From the NCBI GenBank assembly GCA_028023455.1, contig JAQFVV010000186.1, positions 2,260,700-2,324,699 on the forward strand: 64,000 nt of DNA. The letters run 5' to 3'. This DNA comes from Epiperipatus broadwayi (Eukaryota > Onychophora > Udeonychophora > Euonychophora > Peripatidae). The translations under genes and the position numbers were made by a program. Positions 46,771 to 58,212 of the stretch are shown here, piece after piece. The notes under the pieces are model-generated. The model saw nothing but the letters and a program-made list of their open reading frames with translations, had not been told where the DNA came from and did not search any database. Position 1 is the first letter of the stretch. Each line of letters starts with the position of its first letter.

Positions 46771-48114
46771 TTTCATAAAAATATAAAACATTACTATTAA
46801 TAAATCATGTACAAATATTTAATTTCTTTATATTGTAATTATTAAAGAATCCATTTCAATTTAAAGGTTTATCTTATTTACAATTTGAATATTATTTTCA
46901 TCAAACAAAATTTATTTATCATTTATATAATTTTTATTCGGGTAGAAATTATTATGCTTAATTAGCATCTTACATTAGATAACTGATTTAAATCTTAAAA
47001 TTGTTTACAAGTTATTTTTTAATTCTTTTTCATAATCTCTTAAAAATAATACTCCAATAAATCCTATATATAGATCCATAATTCTAACGAAATTCTGAAT
47101 CAGCTTTTAAATGTCGCTTATGTTGAAAACTTATAAATTTATTATCAGGTAACATATTTAAAATTTTTAGTTATCTTTTAAAAATTATTCTTATGAATAG
47201 TTTAATGATTAATTAAGGTCAAACTCTTGATTATTTACATCAAGGTTTATGATGATGGTATGTTATTTATAATTTTAGGTTGGACAATCCCTGTCATCAC
47301 GTTTAAATTAAATGTTTTTAGAAAAATGCAAACTTTATTTATACTCTGATGAGTATAAAATGTTAGGTGATAAGATTAGTTCAACCTAAAATAAGTACAT
47401 TGGAAATGCAAGATTATAAAACAAATTTTAAATGGTAGAAAATAATCAGATCAGTTCAATTTAAAAAAAAAAACCAGTTTATAAATGATGTGGAAAAACT
47501 GTTATAATAATAAAAAAGATGGTTATAATTCAATAGAATTTATAAAAGTTATTAAGAGCATAATTTACGAGTCATAAATTTCAAATATTTTATTTACCAT
47601 TATGATTTCAATAACGGGGGAAAAAACTCTTTAATAAAGAGTGAGTTTTAGAACTTTTTGTATGCCTAATAAGATTTAATGAAAGATGTAATCAGAAAGT
47701 TCAGACAATGTATTGGAAAAACACCTTGATTTAAGAGGAATAAATGCATAAATTTTATTCTCAAATACTGTTGACATATTTAGAAAAAAATAATAATGTT
47801 TGATTTTATTCTTAAAAATGCAATTCAAAAATGGTATTGATTATTAATGTTAGATATTTTGAATGAAATGGATATAAAGTACAATTTAAAAAATATAAAA
47901 GTAGTATATAAATCAAAAGATTAAGCTATAACTATGTTATATTATTTGTGTAATAGGTACAAAGAGTATGATACATAATAATTATACATACTGTAAAGAA
48001 AATTAACAATAAAAATAAACATTACAGTGATAATAAAAACCAATAAATAAATTGAAGGGAATAACACTGTTAAGTTCAATCAGGGTTAAAGAGTTTATAG
48101 TTTCTTTGTAAGTT
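46771..48114. other. AT-rich non-coding
   Basis: Nothing recognised. Confidence 0.5.
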
Positions 48115-48640
48115 TTATTGGGATGTCTGGTAGAGCTTCCATGTCTCTTGATATATGAACAATATTGCAAGAGTTTTGTCTCTTTGCGTCATGCTATGAT
48201 TGAATAATGAGTCTTCATTCGGCTTGGGCAGGTGATATTGTGTTTTATCCCTTACTAGCCATATGGCATACATGATAAATATTACTAGTCTGATTGTGGG
48301 AATATCCCTTCCGCGTATGCATTCTTTGATATTTAGTATTTTGTAATAGTCAATTCTTGAGTTATCAAATATTATTCTTTTAATACTACCTAGACCCATG
48401 CAGGTTTTAATTATGTGGTCAAATGTTTCCTCTTCCCTGCCACAGTCAGTGAAAATTGATTGAACTTTAGAGACAAATTTCTTATATCAGAGGAACCAGT
48501 TGACTGGCATGGCATCGAGATTTATTTTAAGTAGGTAATTCAAGTATTTGGGTTCTAAGACCCAATACTTGAATAGTATAATTAGTTTGTGGTTGGTTAT
48601 TCCTAATATTGACACATGCTTCACGATCTCAAAGAAATGG
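48115..48640 (-). mobile_element. Non-LTR retrotransposon C-terminal fragment
   Basis: Minus-strand translation gives FTDCGREEETFDHIIKTC, the Cys-x-His-Cys finger found after the RT in R1/Jockey-like and related LINEs. It continues as LGSIKRIIFDNSRIDYYKIL and IRGRDIPTIRLVIF to a stop at 48115. Upstream (to about 48640) is readable with one stop near 48486. This is a different LINE family from the RTE-like copies. No RT or endonuclease is retained. Confidence 0.65.
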
Positions 48641-49546
48641 AATAATTAGTCTTTGAACTTTGCATAATTTGCATATAATTACTTCATTCAGAGCTATGAA
48701 GATGAGAGCACATCTCTTGAAAGCACTTACAGAATAATATATTTTATTTAGTTTTTAAGTAAAAAGTAGTATATTTTACAAATATATTTTCACATGCAAA
48801 GTTTTCGATTTAGGTTTGAATTACAACGTTTGATGTAAAAGTTAAATATTTTAAAACTCCTTAATTATATTTACATCTGACATCAATGAAATTTTTTATT
48901 TAACCTATGCACATCTATAAAAAATTGCACACATATGTATAATATTAAATTAAATGTCATGAATTAATGTAGATGTCAATAAAAGAATAATTTTTATACA
49001 CTAATTAAAGAAACATATCCAAGAAGGATAGTACTAGGTAATGATAATTAAAATTGATATCTAAAAATTAAACCATTCACTCTAATAATCAACCATAGAT
49101 TTTGAGTTTTCTTAAAGATACAGTGAGATAAATAAAAAAAATGTTACTGTTGGCTACTTTAATGACTTTGGGGATATTAATTTTTATTGATAATTAACAA
49201 GCAATATCATTACAGGACATGGAACTTATCTTAAAGCATTAAAGATATCTACTTATTAATTTGATGAATATGTATATTGTAACAGGAGTGATAGTTTAAA
49301 TGATTTCAAACCATAAAGATTGGAGTGTTGTTTAAATGGTTCTATCAGGTAATCTAGAATTTTGTCATCCAAAATATATAATTTTATTTCTTTCTACTTT
49401 TATTTAGTTGTACTGTATACTCATACATATATTGTTAGATAATAGATATGTGGAAGCATATATACTATGGAAAGAATATTCCAGATGAGTTTCTATTTAA
49501 TGAACATGCCAGTTAAAGACTCAGCTTGTGAACTGACCTCTACAAG
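48641..49546. other. AT-rich non-coding
   Basis: Nothing recognised. Confidence 0.5.
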
Positions 49547-49912
49547 TACGCCTTTACCCCACTTAGCGATGGCAATTGGTCCTCCAAAACTCATTGTTAA
49601 GCAAGAATATTGTATACAGATTACGTAATTATAATGGGGGTCTATGGGAAAAAAATTGGTTGGTTCCTAAAGCTAAAAAATTACACTAACTTGGGAATAA
49701 AAAACATATTAAAAAATTATTTATTGAATGCATTGTATAAAAATATGTAAAACCAAAACCCTTAATGCAATATGCTTGTATAAACTATGCTGTATTATGC
49801 AGATATTCACTTGAAATATGTACATACTGTACTATATATGTATGTACAGTATATATGAATATGTAAAAAGAAAAAAACTTAGCTTAATTTTTTGAGTTAT
49901 CAGTTGCACATT

Positions 49913-49999
49913 CTAAGAGCTATTGCTGTCTTCTAAATCTTTTTTTGATCTTGGTTTTTTTGGAGGAGATGCATCAGATGTTGATGGCTGAGAATCCCT
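49913..49999 (-). pseudogene. Tigger transposase C-terminal tail
   Basis: Minus strand, ending at a TAG (49913-49915): QPSTSDASPPKKPRSKK followed by DLEDSNSS. Ser/Pro-rich then acidic tails of this kind (PSTS..SPP..DDSDSS) end many pogo/Tigger transposases. No DDE core can be read upstream. Confidence 0.6.
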
Positions 50000-50712
50000 G
50001 GAGAAAAAGTTTAGAATGGATAGTTGACATGCTTCTTGAATTTTCTTTTCATACAACATGTTATAAGGTCTCATTATTTGACTGAAGGCACTTATTTAAA
50101 ATTTTGTATTACAGTACATATTACTGTATACTGTATTTATGTTTATTACTTATTTAAAATTATTGAAATTAAAAAACAATGTTTAATTAGAAATTATTTA
50201 ATTGAAAATAAAGACTTATTACTGTACATGTACATCAGTCAACTTTAGAAAAAAAATTCAACTTATTTTAAAAGAAAAAAAAATCCAATTGTACTAATTT
50301 TCTAAAAACATATGCTAGGTTTATTTTTCTTTTATTTTATATTTGCTATAAGTCGATTGTTGGAATCTTAATAAATACAGTATTTTTAGTAATCTAATAG
50401 TGCCCCTCCCCCCTCCCGTTCGTGTAGAAAGAAACTCATTAACATTTATTTTAAATACACAATGTTTTTCTTTTTAAACTTTTCTAATTCATTGCGTTTT
50501 AAAATGTTTTTCTTTTGATTTGAAATAACTTGAGTGTAAACAACATGTTTATTAACAAAGTTAGAAAATCAATAACTATTTTTACATAATTATCCAGGTG
50601 TTCTAAAAATAATATATCGTAAATAAAAAACATACCCACGCAGTTTAATATTCATATTTAGTGTTTTCCTGAAAGTTTGTGATATTTATATATTGGAGTA
50701 TTTCATCATCTA

Positions 50713-51140
50713 ATATATGTGTTGAATGTCTTTAGAAAAATTAAACTTTATTTAAATAATCCAAGTACTGTACATTATATTTAAATAAAGTTTTAATTTT
50801 TCTAAAGACATTCAACACTTATATGTATACAGTATTATAAACAAATTAAAAATCCTTTTTCTTTTCAAAAACTTTCTTATCTCAATACTGAACATATATA
50901 TATACTATATACAGTATTTATATAATACAAAACTCCAACTGTTTATCTTCATAAAGTCATCATTTTCAGGGATATCTCTCTCCCACTGCTATATTTTATT
51001 ACACTTTTTTTTATATTATTTAATTACAAATCAACGTTGAAACATTTGAGTTTTGTATTATATAAATATATATATACTGTATATGTTCAGTATTGAGATA
51101 AAAAAATGAAGTTTTTGAATAAGAAAAAGGATTTTTAATT
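50713..51140. repeat. Two adjacent inverted repeats with TACTGTA motifs
   Basis: GTTGAATGTCTTTAGAAAAATT (about 50721-50742) is the complement of the stretch at about 50791-50813. A second pair (about 50840-50935 and 51045-51140) shares AATCCTTTTTCTT, TCTCAATACTGAACATATAT and AATACAAAACTC as complements. TACTGTA/TACAGTA occurs many times here. Probably part of the Tigger interior or a small foldback element inside it. Confidence 0.8.
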
Positions 51141-51256
51141 TGTTGATATTATTGTAGAACATATATACGTATTTTAAAAGAAAAAGTGGATGAACATTTG
51201 CTATGTTATTTATTATATATGATGTGTACAGTACTATAGTGCTATGTATTAATATT

Positions 51257-51360
51257 GCATTATAATAATATCTGCAAGTAATAGAAAGTTAAATACTTTA
51301 AAGATACAGCATTATAATATAATATCAGCAAGTAATAGAAAGTTAAATACTTTAAAGGTA
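51257..51360 (+). repeat. Two tandem 52-bp units
   Basis: GCATTATAATAATATCTGCAAG..CTTTAAAG is repeated once at a 52-bp spacing with few changes. Confidence 0.85.
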
Positions 51361-51939
51361 CGTGTCTAAAGATAAGAAAAGAAATAAGCATTTCCAGTTT
51401 TATCCCCCCCCCCTCTCCTCTACATGGGAAACTCACGAACCTCAGAGAAATAGCAGTTTGGAATGCGGACCCGAAGCAAGACAAGGCTATCCCAGACTCC
51501 TGTGCATGAATGAGAAGAGCGGTATTTAAGGCCCAGTGAGAACAAGAAAATTGTCATGAGATAGCAGAGTACCAGAAGACGGCATGCCGGCTGAAATCAA
51601 AACTCGTGATCCAGTGAACTCTGCCACTGAAGGTGCCAAAGCGGAACTAGGGACTTATAGAGGCGATCCGTGCTTTATTATTATTTGTCATAAGCCGCAA
51701 GGCCAGATTATGTAAGCATATTATTAATATATTAAACTTGTAGTAATCATAGAGGCAGTACTGTAATTCGTATATTAAATTATTAGTAAGAATATATATG
51801 TAACCTAAATACACTAATGTCAGTTGTTGTAAATATGTTAATATCGTTTTGTTGTAAATAAATATTTATTATTATTAATTATCAGTAGTTGAAATTATTT
51901 AGTTCGTGTGATTATAAGTAGTGGGGGAGAATATTACAA

Positions 51940-51957
51940 TGGCACAGTCGACAGGAT
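51940..51957 (+). other. Primer-binding site, tRNA-Ser-like
   Basis: TGGCACAGTCGACAGGAT follows TTACA plus one base. Its complement ends GACTGTGCCA and resembles the 3' end of tRNA-Ser, the usual primer of Mag-type elements (TGGCGCAGTCGGTAGGAT type). Confidence 0.75.
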
Positions 51958-52286
51958 ACGTTCCAGTAGAAAAATCTGGTGCAATTTAGAAACAGTAATG
52001 GATTCGAATTGAATTGTATAACGTAAAGAAAGCTACAAGGAAATTGAGAATCGAAGTCTGGGTGAATATTGAATTAGTAGTCGAAAAAATTGTTTTAGTA
52101 AGCGTATTAATTTTTTTTAGTAAACGTATTAACATTAATTTGTTTTAGTAAGCCTATTAATAGAAATTTGTCCCAGTAATCGTGTTTAATAGTTATCTCG
52201 TAGTGAAATATTTTTTTTTTTTAAAAAAAAAAATATCTCGTAGTGAAATTTTTTTTTTTTTTTAAAAAAAAAAAGCAAAATAGAAA

Positions 52287-52631
52287 ATGATGACATCAGT
52301 ACCTCAGGTAACAATTAACGAGTTCAATGTTAATAACCCTTTTGATTGGCCAATTTACCTTAAGAGAATCGAGAAACTGTTTTTGATTAATGGCATGACA
52401 AGTGACCCCATTAAAGTTGCCACATTATTGTGTTATGCTGGGCAACAAGTAATCGAAATAGCAAATAGACTCTGTGATCACGAAGAGCCAGAGAATTTGT
52501 CATACAATGTAGTTACGGGGAAATTAAATAATTTTTTCAGTCCCCAGCCTTCGAAGCATGTCGCAAGACTACACTTCAGAACCGAAGGCAAAACAAGGGA
52601 GAGCGTATACGAGATTATGATCAAGCTCTAA
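52287..52631 (+). pseudogene. Mag-like Gag, N-terminal part
   Basis: 114 codons from ATG at 52287, with FDWPIYLKRIEKLFLINGM near residue 18 and KVATLLCYAGQQVIEIANRL around residue 43, the helical capsid pattern of Ty3-type Gag (a W-x2-Y/F-x3-F start followed by K-x2-x-L-L). Near 52600 the reading frame is lost. The continuation is found in another frame, which also has a TAA at about 52632, before it reopens upstream of 52703. So the gag gene carries one frameshift and one stop. Confidence 0.85.
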
Positions 52632-52702
52632 GATAACTTGCTAAAAGTTGCAGTTATGGCGATACCTTAGAGGATAATCTGCTTGAGCAATTACTTTGGG
52701 GC

Positions 52703-53716
52703 ATGTCAGATGATAGGCTTAGGCAGCAGTTACTGGCCTCAAGAGAGTTAATGTATGACGAAGCACCCAAAATGGGAGTAGCCCATGAAATAGTACTCAA
52801 CCAATCTGAAGAATTTAGAAATTTTACCCACAAAAATGATGGTAATGCGTATATTCAGAAAACTGAAAATAAGTCCCAACCTATTAAGAGCAAAACATAT
52901 GAGATAGTGTGTTATTGCTGTGGAAAAAAAGGCCACATGGCTCGTAAGTGTAAATATAATAAGGAGCATTGTAGGACCTGTGGTAAAGTTGGGCATTTGC
53001 AGAAAGTATGTCGAAATAAAGGAGAAAAGGATCATGGCAGCTCACCAACTTGTAAAGTCGAAAATAAAAAAAAGTGTGATATTTACAATACAGATTGGTA
53101 CGGAAATCAGTTTATGCTGACAGTTAATTTATTAAAGACACCAGTGAAAATGGAAATTGACAGTGGAGCAGGCGTGTCAATGATGACACTTGAAGACTGG
53201 GAGAAAGTAGTGCAGAATCGAAAAAACCCTCCTTTATTAATGAAGACAAGTTTAAGAGCAAAAGATGCTAGTGGAAATAGTATGAAAATATTAGGGAAGG
53301 TGATGGCTCAGATTGAATTAAATAGTAAGGTTCGAACACTATCGTTATATATAGTACAAGGCGGTCTAAATCCTATTATAGGTAGGGAATGGTTCGATGC
53401 TTTGGGAATAGAGATATGTGTGATAAATAAAGTTGCTATTGAGCAAGAAATGAGAAATAAATATTGTGAATTATTTAAAAGTGATGAGGGAAAAATTATT
53501 ACGACACCTATAAACATAGAGCTACAAGGTGGTGCGACCCCCGTTATCTGCAGACCCAGAAAAGTTCCTTTTGCGCTGCAAACTAAGGTGGAACAAGAGT
53601 TGATAAATCTGATTAGTAAAGGTATATTAACGCCAGTCAAGAAAACGGAATGGGCCACTCCAATCGTGGTTATATCTAAGCCAAATGGGCAGATACATAT
53701 TTTAATTGTTTTATGA
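52703..53716 (+). pseudogene. Mag-like Gag C-terminus, protease and RT start, truncated
   Basis: 337 codons from 52703 in the plus strand. Two CCHC zinc knuckles: CYCCGKKGHMARKC (about residue 70) and CRTCGKVGHLQKVC (about residue 91). The aspartic protease follows, with MEIDSGAGVSMM (catalytic Asp-Ser-Gly at about residue 152) and the flap-side PIIGREWFDALGI (about 225). The N-terminus of RT follows with ITPIN-like leader text, IISKGILTP-like text and TEWATPIVVISKPNGQI. Coding then ends at a TGA (53714-53716) after a few unrelated residues, with all catalytic RT, RNase H and integrase parts missing. Confidence 0.9.
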
Positions 53717-53985
53717 AAAAAATATTGTATGTGTATACAATTACAGCAAAGTCATTACTTGTATACATATTACAATAATATATGTTTGCTTTTGGGTAAA
53801 ATGAATTTAATATAGCTATCTCTGATGTCATCAGTGATGCAAAATTCAAGATGGCTGCCAAAAAAGTTTTTATTTTTCCTGATCGTTATAGCAAATAATC
53901 GATTGTACATCGAAGTAATGGGTTTGATGATGATCGCTATTGCAAAATATCGCTAAATAGACAGTTGCTAAGTGGAGTAAAGGTG

Positions 53986-54429
53986 TATAATGAATTCTTA
54001 CATATAATTTAAATGACATAACAGGGCACAGTGCAGATTATCAAAAGACATAAAAATACATATAGCCTTAACATGCACTTGAAGATAAATACTCAAATTA
54101 TCATCTATCAGATCTGCAATTCAAAATATTGCTAGCTTTGCTTTTTTTCTTTTCCTTCTTCCTGAAAACAGAACAATTTATAATGCAGGTTGACTCCATC
54201 TTTGGAATCCAATTCATCCATTATAATACCCCCTCTTAGATGATGGAAACAATTTATTAAATCATCTGTTAATGTTTTCCCAAAGTATGCATATGTAGGT
54301 ATTAGAATTATAAATGCTGTACCATTAATCTCTTTGCTGTTTTACTCATGAATAATGAAGCTTAGTTATAAAAGAATGTTTAGCAAATAAAATTACAATG
54401 AAAACTAAATTTTTCAGAATAATGCACAA
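53986..54429. other. AT-rich non-coding
   Basis: Nothing firmly recognised. May include the eroded 5' part of the element that follows. Confidence 0.4.
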
Positions 54430-55910
54430 GCAATTACTATACATATGCTTATTATTTAATTAGCATGCAAGATAACTTTTATGATGATGTCACAAGTTGA
54501 AGAAACATCAGATGTTCTAGAAAAAAAGAGAATAGAAATATCCATGAAAAATTCAGAATAAGACATCCCCATATAGTTATACACAAACAGCTACAGGCAA
54601 GACCAGAGTCAAATAGTTCAGGACCCAATTGAATATTTGTAGTGGTCCATTCAAAATATAGCATTAACATTTATAAATAAACATGCACTTTTCAATATAA
54701 AAAAATAGTAATTGAATAGTACAAATTAAACTATATATTATGTATATTGAAGCAATATAAAACAAAGTTTAAAACCATTTTCTAGCATTTGTCTTGGAGG
54801 TTAGATACCATGCTTTTTCATTTTCAATGATAGGACCATTAAACTGTCTAGCCTATCTTGAGTAATAATTGTTCATAAGTATTTGTTACTAGTTTTAATC
54901 TTGAAAGTGTTTTTCACTTGAAGCAACAAATACTAGTACAATTAAATATATCTGAAATATAATAAAGAGATTAGGAAAATCTGCAGCTCTATCATGTTCT
55001 GCTAGAAATTAAAACATTTTAGAAAGCTTTCTGTAATACTCCAATGAAGTAATACTTTTTAAAATTTCCATTTCATTGACTTATAAATTACCATCTAATT
55101 TTATTTTGTTTACAAAATTAAGAGTTAACTTTCTTGTGTGTATTTGTCCAACCCATTTCTAACTATGTGGCATGCTTTTTTATTTCATCCTTTTCCAATT
55201 ATTGAAATTTTCCCCAAATTGCAAATAAATTATATGACTTTTCAATTGTTCAAATCAAGTTTGTAATAATTATTTTGTTTTATTCAGAATGACATTAAAA
55301 AACTTAATTTGAATAGTTCTACAGGATGCCTTTATAACTAAAATAGAGGTTTTTTTCTCCATCTTTTTTTTTTTAATTTTGAAATTATCTTCAAATATTC
55401 CACAAGTGTTTTGCCTCAATTAATGCTTGCTTGAGGCCAATACCCCTGTATTTGGTCTAATGACATAACAGTATTTTAAATGAAAAAGTACTTCAGAAAT
55501 ATTCTCAGAATCACTTTGTAGTTCCCTGCTAACAAAATTTATCTGGAAAAGTAAATCATATCAAAAATAGAGAAATTTAATAAATTCATGAGTATGCAAG
55601 TGATTCCATATTACTTTTAATTGAGGATCTTATGTTTCTGGTATTTCAAGATGTATAACATAAACTTTATCTATTTGATATCTCACTGCCTTAAGTCTTT
55701 CATGTGGTATTTCCACCTTATATTGCAAAAAAAGATCATTAACTTTTTTTTACAAAGAATTGACAATCTGGTTGTGGATAAAAATAATAAAACAAAGGGT
55801 TTGAAATTGACCAAAGAAAGTTAAGCATCAGGGCAAGTTTTACCTGTATATGCCAAAACAATATTATAATTATGACAAGCACAGGATGTAATAATTGCAT
55901 TTGGAATTTT
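54430..55910 (+). pseudogene. Decayed hAT-like transposon coding remains, copy B
   Basis: Collinear with the reverse complement of 25780-26990. Shared anchors are CATTCAAAATATRGCATTAACAT, ATATAAAACAAWGTTTAAAA, GTTCTACAGGATRMC, CAGAAATATTCTCARAATCACTTTG and ACAAAATTTATCTG. Scattered protein-like blocks correspond to those of copy A (DVLEKKRIEISMKNSE against DILAKKGIQVSIKISE, and an end block VVDKNNKTKGLKLTKES). The frame 55621-55824 is a fragment of this. Many stops. The hAT assignment is tentative. Confidence 0.5.
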
Positions 55911-56679
55911 TCACTCCAAAAATTTTGTTCTATTCATCTTTATCTTGGAATTTTTTTTTTTTCATTTTATTACTTTCTTGCCTTCATTTTTTGGGTTTCT
56001 TAATTTACTACTTCCCACTGTTATCCAGCATTTGGATTGCATTATTTAACTTGCACTAACTCTATCACTTGTATATCAGCTTTCATTTTTCTCTAATAGT
56101 CATTCATTTGATGAAGTCTTATGAACATTAACTTCATGGTCATCTGATCAGTTTTTAAATGCTCATGTTCATCTAGTCTATTATTTAATTTTTCAGCTTC
56201 GAAGATTGTCAGTTCAACATGTATTATTTTAAAAAGGAGCAATTCACTCTTTTCTGTTCAATATTCACTTTGATTTTAACCCATATCTCTCAACATTAAA
56301 ATGTCTTTTTATCCCATTTAAATATCACAAATATTTCTCAAAATTTATTTCATTTGTTGCTCTTATGTACCCAGTGTTTGCTGATTACACATCTGAAATA
56401 CACACACACATATATATTTCAAGTAATTAAATTACTTTTGTAATATTTCAATTCAACATTAGCTAGACTTCCATGACAATATGAAGGATGAATGAAGAAA
56501 ATTTATTTGTTAATATATACTATCAGTTCACCACCACCATTCATTTCAATGCATAATAAAATTGATTTAAGCATGAACTTTAGGAAATTTATGATAATAA
56601 AGATAAATATTTAATTTTTATTATACATTACCAATAACATACATATAGTTATAAAATGTAAACATTAAATATGCCATAG
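55911..56679. other. AT-rich non-coding
   Basis: Nothing recognised apart from a short CACACACATATATAT microsatellite at about 56401. Confidence 0.5.
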
Positions 56680-58190
56680 TGATATCATTGTATTCTCTTT
56701 TAACTATTACCAGTTCACTGCTGGATGAAAGTCTCAAAGTTTGATCCAGATTTTCTGATAGGTCTTCTACCCATATAATATCATGAAATATCTTTATGTC
56801 TCTGAATCATCTCACAAATTGAATTTTCAAGTTCCAATCTCTTGGTATTGTGTAGCCCAGATTTTTTCAGGGAGTGCTAATTCATTTTAGATCTCTTATT
56901 CTAATATACTTTCTTGAGTAATCACAGTAGTTCAGGGGTCCCCAATCCTATGCCCGTGGGCACCATGGTGCCCGTAGACCATTTTATGTGTGCCCACCAT
57001 TATCCAAACATGATAAAAAATTATTTATCTGATACAAATAAATGTAATTTTTAAAATTTGTTATAAATTATTGTATTATATTGTAATCAAATTGTAGGGC
57101 ATACTATACTTTTACAACGTAAAAATATAAACGTTAATTATATGTTAAAATTTTATTTTTGAAATAAATATTTTTTTGTACAATATGTGTATTATTAACA
57201 ACATCCAACTATAAATTTACATTGAAAAAATAAATGGTGCCTACCACCTGGCCGGTATTATAGAATGTGCTCTTAAGTGCAAAAAGGTTGGGGACCCCTG
57301 CAGTAGTTTATATTGTTGCTTTATCTAATTCTCAGATTCATAAATAACAATTTGTAGAACACATCGTTCAAAAATCTTTCCTCTAGCAGACTTACTCGTA
57401 CTAAAAGTACTCCTTTCAAGTTTAATTTATTATTAATTCCATGCATTGTTTCCATCTGTATTAATAATCTGATAGGTATTTGTTGTTACCTTCCCATTCA
57501 TGATAATTAATTTATATTTTCTTCTGACAAAATCCATAAACATTATCTTAGTCTTTTTAGCATTTATTTTTAGTCCTACTTTTTAAGCTTCATCTAATAA
57601 CTTGCATGATTTTCTGAAGCTCTTGGCCATTACTCACAAAATAATCACAATTTGCAAATTCTGGATGATTTAAATAATCATTATTTTTCTCTAACTCCTT
57701 TATCTTCTCATGTTAATCCATTTAATATTTCTTCTAAAATTGGTATAAAGTTTTGGTGTTATGGAATCACCATGTTGAACTCTCTTTTCAATGTTCATGT
57801 TCGTGCCACAACATAATCTAATTTCTACTGTTGCATATTTTGATAAATATTCTGCATAATATGATTTTATCCTACATCTATATCTTCCTGCTTCAGTTTA
57901 ATTCCCATGGAAATGCCTCTAGAAATAAGTGGTTTTATAATTTACAGAAATTCATATTCACTGATTATTTGTATATTTATCAATATGTAGAGATTATCCA
58001 GTGATAAAACCACTTTTAAATCCAAATTGTTTTGGTTTATAAAAATTCAAATTTTATTGTAGATGACCTTAGTAAAGATGTATAAAACATAAAAAAAAAC
58101 TAATAAGACACTTACTTTAATAACTTCTTTATCATCTTTCATAAATATCAATATTATTACTGCACTAATCCAATCTGGTACTTTTTTATG
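56680..58190 (-). mobile_element. Decayed RTE-like LINE, minus strand
   Basis: On the minus strand KVPDWISAVIILIF (about 58170) matches the VPDDWKNAVLILIF block of 4563-6135. Further on, YQIINTDGN and the following segment (about 57410-57540) match YFGQIINTDGN and the CVLPILTYGSE region. Stops are frequent. A hAT MITE has landed within it at 56933-57300. Confidence 0.75.
56933..57300. mobile_element. hAT MITE with perfect 8-bp target duplication
   Basis: Ends CAGGGGTCCCCAATCCTATG on the left and, as complement, CAGGGGTCCCCAACCTTTTT on the right. Subterminal GTGGGCACCATGGTGCCCG pairs loosely with GGTGCCTACCACC. Directly flanked on both sides by CAGTAGTT (56925-56932 and 57301-57308). 368 bp with no coding capacity. 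Confidence 0.95.
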
Positions 58191-58212
58191 ATTTAAATGT
58201 TTGATATATAAC

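Larger units (their letters stand above)
51490..53716 (+). mobile_element. Mag-like Ty3 retrotransposon, 3'-truncated
   Basis: The order is 5' LTR (end at 51938, TTACA; start not certain, near 51490 or earlier), Ser-type primer-binding site, leader, gag, then protease and the beginning of RT, where it stops abruptly at about 53700. The presumed LTR contains a TATA-like GGTATTTAAGGCC at about 51521. The leader holds repeated TTTTAGTAA..ATTAA and two ATCTCGTAGTGAAAT-plus-T/A-run units (52196-52275). No 3' LTR is seen before Tigger sequence resumes. Confidence 0.75.
49549..53985 (-). mobile_element. Tigger/pogo element split by a retrotransposon
   Basis: Left end TA|CGCCTTTACCCCACTTAGCGA and right end (complement) TA|CACCTTTACTCCACTTAGCAA form a terminal inverted repeat bounded by TA, as in the Tc1/mariner-pogo superfamily. 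The subterminal GGGGGTCTATGGGAAAAAAA..TTGGTTGGTTCCTAAAGC (49637-49671) is typical of Tigger elements. The C-terminus of a Tigger transposase reads on the minus strand at 49913-49999. The rest of the transposase is not recognisable, and a Mag-like retroelement lies at about 51490-53716, inside the element. Confidence 0.75.

Noticed and set aside
53308-53658. 116-codon minus-strand frame
   Set aside because: Antisense of the protease/RT frame, which has clear motifs.
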